Notes: a model not told the origin generated them from the sequence alone. Shown: positions 42,413 to 54,084, counted from the stretch's first letter. The stretch: DNA of 64,000 bases from Sepioteuthis lessoniana (GCA_963585895.1 OY757911.1:88748275-88812274), one strand, 5' to 3'. A program made the numbers and translations.

Positions 42413-42787
42413 TAGTGTAATCGGATGGAAACTGAAAACTTGGTTAAGTCGTCATTATAAATTTATTTTGGCAGAAAATATTACTATACTCTCCGTCTTA
42501 TCAGATGACTTTTTTACATGCTTTTCTCGCAGTTGCAGAACAGCAAATGTGGACTTACAGTTAGTATTTAGAAAATAAAAAATAAAAAGATAAAAACACA
42601 GAAATAAAAATACAAATTATTTAAATTCACAGGCAAACTCTAATTCCACATTTGCTGTTCTGCAACTGCGAGAAAAGCATGTAAAAAGTCATCTGACAAG
42701 ACGGAGAGTATAGTAATATTTTCCGCTGAAATAGATTTATAACAACGACTTAACCAAGTTTGAGTTTCCATCGGATTACACTATATA
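42403..42787. mobile_element. Palindromic MITE with about 165-bp arms
   Basis: Arms 42404-42570 and 42610-42787 are inverted copies at high identity. Paired blocks: TATAGTGTAATCGGATGG with CCATCGGATTACACTATA, TACTATACTCTCCGTCTTAT with GACGGAGAGTATAGTA, and CTCGCAGTTGCAGAACAGCA with TGCTGTTCTGCAACTGCGAG. The loop is a 40-bp A-rich spacer. It inserts at the end of the SINE B fragment. Confidence 0.9.
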
Positions 42788-42934
42788 TGCTCTCAATGTG
42801 AATTTTGTTATATCCCAGTGAATGAATAAGGGATTAACAATAGCCATACATGAGCACTTACATAGATTTATATGATATTCCTCATATATTCTATAAAAAA
42901 ATAACCCACGCCACTGTCTTTGGATGCAGACTGG

Positions 42935-42976
<42 letters not shown>

Positions 42977-42986
42977 ATATATATAA
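42935..42986. repeat. (TA)n microsatellite
   Basis: Two TA runs joined by TT. Confidence 0.92.
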
Positions 42987-43059
42987 AATTGAAGTCTTGG
43001 TAGGTCATTCAGAAAACTCTGTGGATCTTAAGACTATCTTTCTTCTCGTGGATGAAGTA

Positions 43060-44435
43060 TGAGAAGAGAATCAGGCCAAGTCAGTTGACCTCTTACATCC
43101 TCCTAGTCACAAAACTTGAAGCATCAGATCAACCAATAGCTCAAACTCTGAGTGCAGTTTGGTTTGCTTTAGTGCTGACCTGATTCACGAATTTTACCAA
43201 CAAGGTCCTGAAGTCAAAGGAAGAGAAAGAGATAATTTGTAACACATCAACTGCTAAACAGTTCTTATGTCCCTGAATTCTGTAATGGATAACTCAGAAA
43301 AATCTTTCTTGGAATTCTCTTGAATTAACTGGTCCAAAGCATTATGCATGTCATAAATGCTTACAACCAATTTGTCCAACTTATTTTCTCTGGCTTTCAG
43401 GGTAAGCCTCTTCTCTTTATGTGAGCACTACAACTACATAAAACAGTCAGCTATAGCTCCATAGTTGATAATAGAAGACACTTTTGGTATTAATTTTCAA
43501 AGAAAGTCACAAAGTCCCCGAGTTATTTAACTCAAAGTAGATTGGTCTGTTTTTGTTACACAAACTGCTGTTGGAATAAAACAGAGTGTCTACGTTTCAA
43601 GATCTTAGATGATCTTCCACACAGGAACCTGAGTGAATTCTATGAGTTGATTTCATGAAGTGAAGCAAGCTAGATAAAAAGTGGAGCATTGTTTTTTAGG
43701 CTTGTGTTTTCATTATAGCTCTTTATTATGCTTTAGAAAACTGACAAACTGCATGTACAGTACTGAAAACTAATTTATTCACTCTCAAACACGAATTGCA
43801 GCTATGAAAAATGCAATTAAACAAAAATAATTGGTATAAAGTACACAAAGGGGTCAATGTAAATGTGCAGATAGAAATATTACAAATAAAAATTCAAACA
43901 ATTCTACAAGAATGCAAAAACAACAAAGCAAAAGAATTCTCACAGTATTTCACTGAATACGTGACAGAAAAAATTATAAATACATGAAAGGTACAAGGTA
44001 AGTGGGGGAAAATTTTAATCTACAAATTGTCAACTTTCATGCTTGTCTAGAAATGCTATATGAATTACAAAAGTCTATTTTGTATAAAAAGAAAATGATT
44101 CTAAAAACGGTAAATTTACATTTCAGGAAAAAGACAAATTATGTACATATATTTTGGGTAGAAAAGGAATATATTTACCTCATTTGACATAGTTGGCTTA
44201 GCAATTAGTTACTTATGCTGATATCATTAAGGGATGAATACAAGGAGCTCTTTGAAACATGAGGCATTCAACTCCAAGTCGAGATTTCAAAAAGGAGCTT
44301 TCAATCTTTACTACCCAGAGAGCATTGTGATATTTTGGGAGGTGTAACCATATTATGGCCTTTGTGAAAAGGCACAGGATGGATGAACCTCATTGATTTA
44401 AGAAATGAGAAAACAATTTTATGGGTTGGCATCTA
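43060..44435. other. Unassigned, somewhat GC-richer DNA
   Basis: The block 43060-43680 is less AT-rich and looks like a decayed coding or transposon sequence (TCTGGCTTTCAGGGTAAGCC, GATCTTAGATGATCTTCC), but all frames are broken and I could not assign it. Nothing is recognised in 43700-44435. Confidence 0.35.
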
Positions 44436-44439
44436 CAAG

Positions 44440-44530
44440 TAGTGCAAAGCAAATCACAAACAGCCTTGTCCAAGATTTGAACTCAGATCGCCAATTTCAT
44501 TTCCTACAACTATAACCATTTAGTTAAACA
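44440..44530 (-). repeat. 5' half of SINE family B
   Basis: AACAGCCTTGTCCAAGATTT, GAACTCAGATCGCC and TTTCCTACAACTATAACCAT, the complement of the B head. Confidence 0.7.
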
Positions 44531-44783
44531 TGCTTTCTGATATGTTAAAACAAAAATGTTAAAGAAAAGTGATTAAAAGATCACAAATTAAATCCTATTT
44601 AGTTGAGGAATTTCTTATTCAGTCAACATGGAACATTCTTAAATAAACTTCTGAAACATGATTGACACTTGCTTTTTTTTTTCTTTTCCTCTCAGAAAGC
44701 TGAAACAATTAAGTTTTTCATATTTTGCACCATCTTGTCATGCTTAGAAATGTCACAGTAAACTCTGGAAAGCTTATTAAGAA

Positions 44784-44789
<6 letters not shown>

Positions 44790-44825
<36 letters not shown>
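44790..44825. repeat. (TC)n microsatellite
   Basis: About 17 TC units. Confidence 0.94.
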
Positions 44826-44826
<1 letters not shown>

Positions 44827-45084
44827 GTGACATACCTTAAATCAAAAGGCTGAGTAATTAACTTCTTTGAAGTTAAACCAACTTTACTTGATTCAACAAA
44901 CACAATTTTTAAAGAAGATCACTGTCTTCTGGAAATGAACTTTGACTTGGGAACAATATTGACCTTGTGTGACATCTTGGCATTAAGTGTTAATAACAAG
45001 CACTGCAAATTTTTCTAATGATAAAAATATCTTTGAGATTATTTTTATATATGGGTAAAGAAAATACAGAGAAAAGAGATTTGA

Positions 45085-45525
45085 TAGTTTCTTCCAAGCA
45101 GCTGTTGTGTCGATACTGCTATATGGATGCACTACATGGACGCTAATTAAACGTATGAAGAAAAAGCTTGACGGCAACTACACAAGAATACTGCAAGCCA
45201 TATTGAACAAGTCCTGGAGACAGCACTCAACAAAGCAGCAGCTGTACGGCCACCTACCATCCATCACAAAAACTATCAAAATTAAACGAACCAGACACGC
45301 GGAACACTGCTGGAGAAGTAGGGACAAGCTCATAAGTGATGTACTCCTGTGAACCCCTTCACATGAACATGCAAAGGCAGGACGACCAGCTCGAACATAC
45401 ATACAGCAGCTCTGTGCCAATACAGGATGTAGCCCTGAGGACCTGCCAGAAGCAATGGACGATAGGGAGGGGTGGTGAGAGAGGGTCAGGAATATCCACG
45501 CTGATAGCGTGACATGACATTCATT
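45085..45525 (+). pseudogene. RTE-type LINE C-terminus, plus strand
   Basis: The plus strand reads FQAAVVSILLYGCTTWTLIK, KLDGNYTRILQAILNKSWRQ, HLPSITKTIKIKRTRHAEHC and WRSRDKLISDVLL, then a stop, and GRPARTYIQQLC with PEDLPEAMDDRE after it. It is 5'-truncated, with at least one internal stop at about 45352, but well preserved. Same family as 35190-35590 in the opposite orientation. Confidence 0.88.
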
Positions 45526-45529
45526 ACCT

Positions 45530-46045
45530 TTTTCAATTATACAAACAAAATTTACAAGTCCACTATCAAACTTTAAGAAATTAAACCAATGATATAATCC
45601 ATTATTTCTTTTTAATTCAGTAAAGAATCTAAATGAAGAAATTAAGTAGTAAAGGCTACTGAATCAGACCAATCTACCTAGGTTTCACCTATTGGATCAT
45701 CAGGAAGAATCTTACTCTGTAGGCTTTACAACTTTAAATTCACTCTACTTAGTTAATCAAGCACTTTTTAAGTTTAGCTTAGTTGATTCTGCCATTGTTT
45801 TTTTTTCTTTTGGCTTGGCATCACAGCACTATTTGATTATTTTCAAATCGTACAGGTGTCGATAGTTTTTTTTATTGAATTTTTTTCCCCAAATATCAGT
45901 TTGTATAATCTTTATTTGCAAATTGTATCATCTGTTTTTTTTCCCCCCAATATCAGAATCTTATAGGTTAATTATATATATATTGTATACTTAGGCAGCA
46001 AATCATTAACTAAACAGCTTTGGTTGAATACCATGGATTGTTTCT
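45530..46045. other. AT-rich DNA, nothing recognised
   Basis: No exon or named repeat is seen. Confidence 0.4.
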
Positions 46046-46054
46046 TTTTTAAAC

Positions 46055-46560
46055 TCTTCAAGTGAAGACATTCAAGTCTACCTACAACCTCTCTGACATA
46101 AGTGCCATAAAACAGCATCTAATGACAAAGCATAACAAAGACACTGACAAACTTAAATAACTGGATATAAAAAAGATCCTAACGAACCATAAAAAATCAT
46201 ATATAAAAATAACAATATAAAATGTTTACATTGGTATGATGGTTAGAGTGTTTGCCAATGGCCTGGAAGACCCGAGTTCAATCCCAGATTGAGTCATACC
46301 AAAGACTCAAAAGATGGTACTTGATGCTTCCTTGCTTAACACTCAGCATTATAAGGTACAGATCAAGGGTAGTGGAGCAATCCAGGGAAAGGAGTAGTAC
46401 CTTCCCCTACACCTTAGTGTAGTAGCTATTGAAAAGGGAGCCTTTGGGTCACCCTCGACAACTTTACTTTTACAAATCCTTGAAGCAATACCGGTAAAAA
46501 ATAAAAAACCTATGATGAATAAAATAGCATTCACCACAATTATAAACATATTCAATAACT
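46055..46560 (+). pseudogene. Penelope-like element GIY-YIG endonuclease C-terminus, split by a SINE
   Basis: The plus strand reads VKTFKSTYNLSDISAIKQHL, then MTKHNKDTDKLK, a stop, and LDIKKILTNH before the SINE A at 46225-46471. After it the frame resumes ILEAIPVKNKKPMMNKIAFT and TIINIFNN with a stop near 46560. 'SAI..H' followed by 'ILEA...K...KP.IN' is the typical end of the GIY-YIG domain of Penelope-like elements. The domain core to the left is missing. Confidence 0.75.
46225..46471 (+). repeat. SINE family A inserted in the Penelope fragment
   Basis: Head TTGGTATGATGGTTAGAGTG, B box GTTCAATCCCAG, GTACTTGATGCTTCC and TTAGTGTAGTAGC, ending CTCGACAACTTTACTTTTA. Fairly complete, slightly shortened near its 3' end. 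Confidence 0.9.
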
Positions 46561-46670
46561 AAACACCCATCCTAACAGAATCAGTCTACCCTATCTATAA
46601 TTTAAAAAAAAACAAAACACTCCAAATAAATATAAATAAAACTCACAGCAACAAACGATCTAACACACCA

Positions 46671-46710
46671 CCTGAAGATGACCAGCAAAATGGTCAAAAG
46701 CACTTGGGCT
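46671..46710 (+). ncRNA. Hammerhead-like motif in the Penelope 3' flank
   Basis: CTGAAGA is followed by a GACCA/TGGTC stem and then CAAAAGC where GAAAC would be expected. It lies about 110 bp after the GIY-YIG stop. Penelope-like elements are known to carry hammerhead ribozymes, which makes the location suggestive. Box II is degenerate and no cleavage site is assigned. Confidence 0.28.
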
Positions 46711-46836
46711 AATAAAAGGTACTTTCTTTACCAACTTGATCCAGACATAAGAAGATTAGTGAGAAGACTTGAATGTCTTCACTTAAAGATTCTAAAAAAA
46801 GAAATAATCCACAGTATTCAACTAAACTTTTTTATA

Positions 46837-46870
<34 letters not shown>

Positions 46871-46877
46871 CACACAC
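46837..46877. repeat. (TG)n(TA)n microsatellite
   Basis: Nine TG units then eight TA units and a short CA run. Confidence 0.9.
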
Positions 46878-46939
46878 TCTCTGGAATTTATGTATATGCC
46901 TGTTTAATGATTACAGCTAAATGAAAGTTCCAGGAACCT

Positions 46940-47525
46940 GACTTTTTGCATGGATATTTACTTGGTTTTGGGCTCCAACATAGACTGTAACTGACTTCTT
47001 CAAGATCACTAGGAGCAAAATGTAATTTCTGGCCATAGTGAGGGAGACTTTGATATGAAATGATCTCCTATTGAGATGGACATGATCAGATCTATGTTTT
47101 TCTCATAGTCAGCTGAATGTTGGATATTTACAAGTAAGTAATGAAAGGATACAACATATTTGCAAAAGATAAAAAAACAAAAAATACTATTTACAAAAAA
47201 GCCTGTCCAAAAGTGATAAGGATTTTTTCTTTTAAATCTTTTTTTGTCATACATGTTATATTCATATTTCTATATCCATAGAAACATATCAGACATATTT
47301 CATTAAAACATTTTGTCTCTTATCTTTTCTTTCCTGTGCATCATCTGGTAATTCTGCATATCTTGCATTGCTTAACTCTACCATTGAGTATACTTACAAA
47401 TGCTACTTTTAAAAACCATCAACTTATATAATAATTAACTGTTTAATTAACTGTATCCTACAATATATTGGGTAAGACTTCCCAAGCTAATATATATGAA
47501 CTTTCATTTATTCTAATGATAATAG
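46940..47525. repeat. Long dispersed repeat, copy 2
   Basis: Homologous to 21160-22180, but lacks the 360 bp between TGCTACTTTT and AACCATCAA. Shared blocks include TATTTGCAAAAGATAAAAAA, ATTTCATTAAAACATTTTGT and TGAACTTTCATTTATTCTAA. It ends in a SINE C head, as copy 1 does. Confidence 0.78.
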
Positions 47526-47745
47526 GGAGAGTCCCTCTGGCATAGTGGCTAACATACTAACTGTGACATTGTAGTGAGTTCAAACTCTAGTTGTTTATTT
47601 TAGGACAATTACCCTTGGGAAAGGTATGAACCCCCTTATCCCCTAACTATGTGTTAAATAGTACCACAATTATTCTTCTACAAGAATGGCTGTGACATTA
47701 AATGACCCACAAAAGTTGATATGCCATTAAACAAAAAACCCAAGT
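47526..47745 (+). repeat. SINE family C copy, near complete
   Basis: Head GAGTCCCTCTGGCATAGTGG with A-box-like TGGCATAGTGGC and B-box-like GAGTTCAAACTC. Then CCCTTGGGAAAGGTATGAAC, TATGTGTTAAATAGTACC, and the tail GTTGATATGCCATTAAAC. Good reference copy of the family. Confidence 0.86.
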
Positions 47746-48425
47746 TGGTTGGTTGTTTGGGTTTTATGGCATATCAACCTTTGTAGGTTATTTAACACCT
47801 AATCCATTTTTATGCAAATAGTTCTATTTCAAACAATTCAATTTAGCATGAGTACACAGTTTAATTGTCAAAAACATTTCTATTTCAAGCTATTCAATTT
47901 ATTTAAACAGTTCCAATTCAGCTAATTCAGTTTAGTATAAGTACAGATCTTATTTACACACAGTTAAATGTCAAAACAGTTTTATATTAAACAATTCAGT
48001 TCAGTGTAAGTACAGTTTCAATGTCAAAAACAGTTCCATTTCAAACAATTCAGCTTAACATAAGTATGCAGTTTAAATGTAAGTACACAGTTTAATGGTC
48101 AAAAACATTTCTATTTCAAGCTATTTATTTTAGTCAAGCAGTTCTAATTCAAACAATTCAGTTTAACATAAGTATGCAGTTAGTTCTATTTAACCCATAG
48201 ATAGGGCCCTATCAGAAGCTACCATTCTGGGCCAGAGTGGACCTGGGAGCAATGGCAATGAAGGGGTGCTCCGCATTTCCCAAAGCTTCAGCATCACTGG
48301 AACCTCCCCATCAGATTGTTTACTGTTATATCCAGGATACTCATTTGGTGGGGGGGGGTCTTTACACTCTGCAGAGGTGCAGTCGGTGTATTCTACAGCC
48401 CCAACCGACTGAGCAACAAAATCCC
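47746..48425 (-). repeat. SINE family D copy with long minisatellite
   Basis: Tail GGGTTTTATGGCATATCAAC at the left, then about nine units of CAATTCAGTTTAACATAAGT type at spacings of about 40-50 bp, then head GGGCCCTATCAGAAGCTACC to AGCCCCAACCGACTGAG. It abuts the SINE C at 47526, tail to tail. Confidence 0.88.
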
Positions 48426-48599
48426 CAAACCAAACCGAACAATGACAGCAAGTTGTTGTGTTAAGAAGAAAAAAAACATGAATTAATAATCACACACTGC
48501 ATTTATATCCAAAATATCTATGCTAACTTTTAGCTTTTGTTATTACCCACTGTCTTTATGGCTACTCCACCACTCCCTCGCTTTGATTCAGTTATTTTC

Positions 48600-48790
48600 T
48601 ACATCAACAAGAATAAGAAATATAGTGTACAAAAAGGTTCTCAGAAACTAATTAGAATTTTCCTTTATGTCTAAAACTCTTTTTGTGTATTTGAATTATA
48701 TTCATGTTTTTGCATCCATAGAATCTTGCTGATATATATTTCATATTTCAAAATTATTTCCTTAAAACATTGTCTCTTATACCCCAACAT
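48600..48790. repeat. Long dispersed repeat, partial copy 3
   Basis: AAAAAGGTTCTCAGAAACTA, TTTTGCATCCATAGAATC and TCCTTAAAACATTGTCTCTT match the middle of the repeat at 21160 and 46940. Confidence 0.6.
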
Positions 48791-49284
48791 GGAGCATTGA
48801 TGGGTACCCCTGCTAGTATCCATGAAAATCTATTTTTCAATTCAATGTGGATTGTTTTATATTTATAGTAGTTGAAATAAGTTTTTTTTTATATCAAAGA
48901 TCTATTCATTTTTTTTTTTTAATAAACAAACTTAAATTTTGATAAAAATTGATATTTTTATGTCTGTCCTGACTATTTGTAACCAAAATTATTCAGTTTC
49001 TTGCTGAAATCAGTGCAAAGATATATCATGTTATCAAATAGACAAAGTAAACAATTGTCATCAAAATAAAGAACATTTCATTTCATATTTACACTTCTTT
49101 AATTATACTGAAACACATGGATCTCTATGAACAACTTGTAGAGTCACAAGGTGACCATTTTTAATAATAATTATAATCAGCCTTTTCCTCAGTCCACAAT
49201 AGAACTCTTTCCCAAGGTCTGTAAGTCATGAGGAGTAATGGTCCTAACTGTGCCAAACTGGCCTATGAAGAGATGCCAGAGGGT

Positions 49285-49365
49285 TTGAATTTAGAGTTGT
49301 TCTTCTTGACTGATTGCCCCACCAAGGTTAGAGAAACCAGTTTGCAAGGGGGCAAGCAAAAGAAG
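49285..49365 (-). repeat. Fragment of SINE family B
   Basis: GGTTTGAATTTAGAGTTGTT and CCACCAAGGTTAGAGAAACC match the complement of the B body. Confidence 0.6.
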
Positions 49366-50780
49366 TTAAGCCCTAACAAGTACATCAGTATGAAGTGAAT
49401 CAGCTGAAATTTGAACTCTGTTTGCAGAGAATTCTTACATCATCTCTATATTTTAAAAAAATTATACAGGATCTGACAGAATGATCTCTTGAATCTAGAA
49501 TATAAATCAAAAAGGCAACGTAGATCCTTTTTAAAACTTAATTTTATAATAAGAACAATACTGGCCATTTTGTTTTGTTATTTCCATCACTTTGTTTTTA
49601 AAGATTATATCATCCAAATGCTTGTCCTTATGAGCTATACACTCTTGAAGCCTCCCCTTAAAATTCTACAGCACCCATCTTGTCATTGCCTCTGGTATTG
49701 CCATAATTTTATGACAAAATCATTCAGTTCATCAATTGTCTGCAGCTTACATTTAAAGATTCAAACCCTCAGGTATTTCTAGAGGAAGTAATCATAAGAA
49801 TAGATCTGGTAAACGAGCTGGCCAGGAGATGTTACTCTATAAGGATATAAGCATCAATCACAGACACATGATGTTCACCATTCTATGCCAGTAGTTACTC
49901 AAAGACATACATTTTACTTGCTCCTTGTAACTAGTGCCTGAATGGCAGAAATTATTACTCTGGGAGATCATTCTGATAGATCCTGTATAATATTAAATTT
50001 ATAAGTAACCAAATTTTTTGCAATACTGAAAATATTTTTATTTATTCATACAAAAAGATGTCTTCACCTGATTACCCATGTTACTGGTCTTATGCCAAAT
50101 TAAACAAAGTTTAGTAAATGACAACACAGAAAGATGCAAATGTCATGCACAGAATTAAAACCAACACAAATGGAATTATTTTAGAATTGTCATTTTTGGT
50201 TTATAGCTGAAACAACCAAAAAAACCCACACATTTGACCTTATTCTTCAGTGGTGTCTTTCTTGAAACTCCTAAAATATCTGACAGTTTTTTCAGTTGTC
50301 AAATCTTTACTTCCTGCTTGTAATTTTTTTTTTTTTTAGTAAGAAAGAGATGATTTCATTGGTTATCAACAGAGACGTAAGTACTTTAGACTTTAGAATC
50401 ATGTAAAGATCCTGCTTACGTCAGAACATTCAAGAAAATTTCCAATTCCTAATAAAGATTGAAAAAAAGAAAAATAGTTTCTTTTCAAATTTTCAGTTTA
50501 TTTTCCTTTTTATATAAACCTCTGCTTCAAAAAGAATTAAACATACTCTTCATTCAAATTAGATCAGCTTCAATGATAACAATGAAATAGATCAATGCCT
50601 TTTCAGCCAGAGGTTTAAATTACTTTTTATAAAAAAATTAATCAATAATTTAATTTTAAATATGCATTTTGAGATGCTAGTTATTTTTTTAATGTTAAGA
50701 TACTACTTTTGCTTTTGAACAAAACAAATTTAATCATGTTTCTAGCAAATTATTCCGATGGCCTATGAATGAAAAACATA
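49366..50780. other. Non-coding DNA, nothing recognised
   Basis: A plus-strand frame at 49489-49782 has no recognisable domain and no splice or start context that I can support. The rest is AT-rich with T and A runs. Confidence 0.4.
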
Positions 50781-50784
50781 TTGA

Positions 50785-51150
50785 TTCATTTTAATAGCAT
50801 GTCAACTTGTCCAGGCCTATTCTATACCTAGAGGTTAGGGAAGCACATTCATTGCAAGTTCATATTTACATTTTTGTGTAATTTTTTTTGCACATGGTCC
50901 TATCAAATACAAATAATTTTTAAACAGATCTATTTGACCCATAGTTGAGACCTTAACAGTTACTTCCACTCTAGGCCAGAGTGGACCTAGGAGTAATGGC
51001 AATAAAGGAGTACTCCATACTCCCCAGATCTCCAGAACTGGAACTTCACCATCAGATGCAGTTTAGTATCATACCTATGATATTCTTTTTTGGCAGGAGA
51101 GTCTTATCTCTTTGCAGGGGATAGTCAGTGACAGGCCTTACAAAAAGCAG
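50785..51150 (-). repeat. SINE family D, short variant
   Basis: TTTAATAGCATGTCAACTTG tail, one minisatellite remnant, head block GACCCATAGTTGAGACCTTA to AGTCTTATCTCTTTGCAGGG. Same variant as 6815 and 32665. Confidence 0.78.
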
Positions 51151-51835
51151 AAGTTTACCAAGTTACCATTGATATAACAAAGGTTTTAGAAATTTTAAAA
51201 TGCAAGGTAAAATATCATTTTTTATAATCTTAACTCAATAGACACCATCATCCTTCTTATGATAGGATGTTTACAAAAATTGCTACATTTATTCTTTAGA
51301 GCAAGCCAATATCCAGTAAATATTCATACTAATCTTAAATTGGGTGTATATTAGTTTATCCTTGCAGGGAACCCAAGTTCAAATCCTAGACAAAGAAACA
51401 TCTATTGATTTAAAAAGGCCTCTATGCTGATCATTGAAGAAAAGTTAAAAATTTTCTCTTTAAATAATTCTGGCAGTTAATTGGGTTAAACACAAATGTC
51501 CTCTTATACATTAAGTATATAGAAGAGGTGAAAAATATGTTATGGGTCAAATTTGTTTTATTACAGAAAATGCAGAAAGGTATAAATGAGAGTAACATAC
51601 TTCCAGAAAATGACAATACATCAGCATAAAAATTTTCTTAAAACTCCCCTAAGGCTCCATGAGTTTGTACAGTTCTATGATTAAACAAAGGTGTAACAAT
51701 ATGGAAATAGAGGAAATCTTTCATATCTTGAGCCCATTTGTGACAACCAAAATCAGAACAAACATGCTCAAATATAACGTTTGTGTTTACACAAGAATTT
51801 TATACAGGTATGTGATGGCTACAGACTTACACAAA

Positions 51836-51839
<4 letters not shown>

Positions 51840-51874
<35 letters not shown>
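51840..51874. repeat. (GT)n microsatellite
   Basis: Seventeen GT units. Confidence 0.94.
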
Positions 51875-51875
<1 letters not shown>

Positions 51876-52062
51876 TCCTTTGTTTTTATAACGGACGTCC
51901 TAATTTTGCTATGCAAACATCTTTTTGGAAAGCTGACAGCTTTTCATTTGAGATTTATATACCACTTGTGAAATAGCTAATATACAAGCAATATCAACAA
52001 TAAGAATAAATGGAGATGCTCAAATAGTGGCTCAGTTTTTAAGGAGAACAGTTAAGAAAAAA

Positions 52063-52151
52063 ATATATATACACACACACACACACACACAAGTAAAAAA
52101 GCCTTTATGTTTAGCAAAAAATATATTGAATATGGCTTTACAGTAGCATTG

Positions 52152-52196
<45 letters not shown>
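52063..52196. repeat. Microsatellite cluster (TA)(CA) and (TA)21
   Basis: TA/CA run at 52063-52091 and a pure TA run at 52155-52196. Confidence 0.92.
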
Positions 52197-52198
<2 letters not shown>

Positions 52199-52370
52199 AT
52201 ATAATCTGAGGAAAAAATCCAAGAGGTAGGAGTATCTAACTTGAGTGCTCAATGCCAACGGTTATCAACTGTATAATTAATTTGGGATCAAAAATCCACC
52301 AAAACTCACATGCAGAGTCAAAATATTTTTTATATAAAAATAGAAATAAAAAATTCAATTCTTTGGTGTC

Positions 52371-52389
52371 ATATATATATATATATATA

Positions 52390-52453
<64 letters not shown>
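52371..52453. repeat. Compound (TA)n(CA)n microsatellite
   Basis: An 83-bp tract, TA then CA, ending exactly at the left end of the Tc1-like relic. Confidence 0.93.
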
Positions 52454-52456
<3 letters not shown>

Positions 52457-52827
52457 TGGTGGAAATAAGTATAAGACACCCTACTTAATTGGTAATAATT
52501 TTCTTTCCTCTGAAAATTTGTGTGTGGCACCGAGATCTGATGGGTATTAGAATACATATTCGATTTTATTACAACTTTCCACAAAAAAATTAAGAAAAAT
52601 ACGTTTTTGAGGGTAGAAATAAGACAGTTTTGAAATTTTGTATTTAACAGCAAAATTGTACAAAGTTCAATATTTACATTTAATTCTTTTCTGTTGTAAA
52701 CACACTTGTTTTGGATTGAATCAATAAGTTTTCTAGGTACTAAACACAAATTTTCAGAGAAATTTGTGCAGTAATAAGCAAATTATTAATAATTTAATGG
52801 GGTGTTTTATACTTATTTCCACTACTG
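52454..52827 (-). mobile_element. Tc1-like element, internally deleted relic
   Basis: The ends are inverted repeats of about 28 bp: AGTGGTGGAAATAAGTATAA on the left and AGTAGTGGAAATAAGTATAA from the right, each ending in ACACC. TA follows the right end at 52828-52829. The CAGT-G start is typical of Tc1-like elements. Inside, the minus strand has a possible transposase C-terminal scrap (CLVPRKLIDSIQNK). At 374 bp it is a non-autonomous remnant. Confidence 0.75.
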
Positions 52828-52829
52828 TA

Positions 52830-53505
52830 TGTATTAGTAAACAAAGTGGATGCTTTTAAGCTTAGACTAAGGGACATTTTACCTATTATGAAAATGTTGC
52901 CATAGGTACAAAAGAAAAAAAATTAACAGGCAATAAGGAATTTAGGGCATTTATTCACTTCTCCATAAAGGCAAATTCAACACAGGTTTGGATTTTATGT
53001 GGAGATCTTAAGAAACAAAAAATGACTAGTTTCCTCTGTCCTTTTTTTTTTTTTTCATTTTAAAGAGTAGTTCAGCCTGAGAAATCTTGTACAAGACATT
53101 TAGGTTCTGATCTGAAACTGGTTGAAGAATTAGATAATATTGTAAAAATAATGACAAGAACATTCAAGATATTTATAGAAGTAGTAATATGAAGACTTGA
53201 GAATAACCATCAGAATTATTTGAGAGGGAAAATTTAAACTTTTCTTTGAAAATTAGAATTGGAGGTAATTTATCTGATGTAAAAATTTCTGTTACATTTA
53301 TGTGACATTGGCAGGATCTAAAATATAAAGATGGTATCTATTTGGTTAAAGAAATAAATAGCTGGTAAAGAATAAAAAATGATCTGTATTCTATATACTC
53401 TGATATTCACCAATAAGATGCTATCTCCTTTTTTTTTCAACAAATTTTACCACAGATATTTATACTAATTTAATAATGATACATGCTATGGTGTATGCTA
53501 CCTAT
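52830..53505. other. Non-coding DNA, nothing recognised
   Basis: AT-rich sequence. No exon or named repeat is seen. Confidence 0.4.
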
Positions 53506-53509
53506 TCAT

Positions 53510-53730
53510 AATGATTAATATGCTGGACTGCAACATTGGAGTGAGTGAGTTTGAGCTCCAGTTGCACTATTTCAGTCACTTTTGGACCAATACCCTTTGG
53601 GAAAGGTATGAACCTACTTATCCTCCCAGCTATGGGTTGAATAGTAACACTACTGTTCTTTTACAAGGATGGTTTTAGCATTAAATAACCTGTGAAGGTT
53701 GTTATGCAATTAAACAAAGAAAACAATAGC
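53510..53730 (+). repeat. SINE family C copy
   Basis: TTAATATGCTGGACTGCAAC, CCTTTGGGAAAGGTATGAAC, AGCTATGGGTTGAATAGTA, and tail GGTTGTTATGCAATTAAAC. Confidence 0.82.
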
Positions 53731-53878
53731 TTATTTACAAATTATTAACTTCTCAACCCTGTATATAGAACCATAAACTTTAAGGTTTAATTCTGTTCTT
53801 AAAGTATTCTTGAATAATGCAAATTTTACAAGTGTGTAAACTTCCATTTTTTAGATTCACCAAGAATATTACCTTTAC

Positions 53879-54084
53879 CTATAATCGTCCAAATAAATAA
53901 AAAATCAATTTAACTTTTCTTTTTTTTCTTATATTGCATGAACTGGAGGGTGTATCAGAGACTGATCAACTCTGATAGGGTCTGCTGGGTGAGGGGAGTA
54001 TGTTGTTGGAGGACCCAAGGAACCAAACAAAACATCACTGGTGACACCCTCTGGCGCTAAATGTATCAAGGCATATATTTAAAG
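53879..54084. repeat. Left member of a 206/211-bp direct repeat pair
   Basis: It matches 54913-55123 over its length: ATAATCGTCCAAATAAATAA, CTGATAGGGTCTGCTGGGTG, GACACCCTCTGGCGCTAAAT. Inside are GAGGGTGT and ACACCCTC as short inverted repeats. The pair flank 828 bp and look LTR-like, but lack TG...CA ends. Confidence 0.85.

Noticed and set aside
49489-49782. 97-codon plus-strand frame
   Set aside because: No recognisable domain, low-complexity AT-rich composition, no splice or promoter context.
52052-52488. Open frames rich in Tyr-Ile, Cys-Val or Thr-His repeats
   Set aside because: Translations of TA and CA microsatellites.
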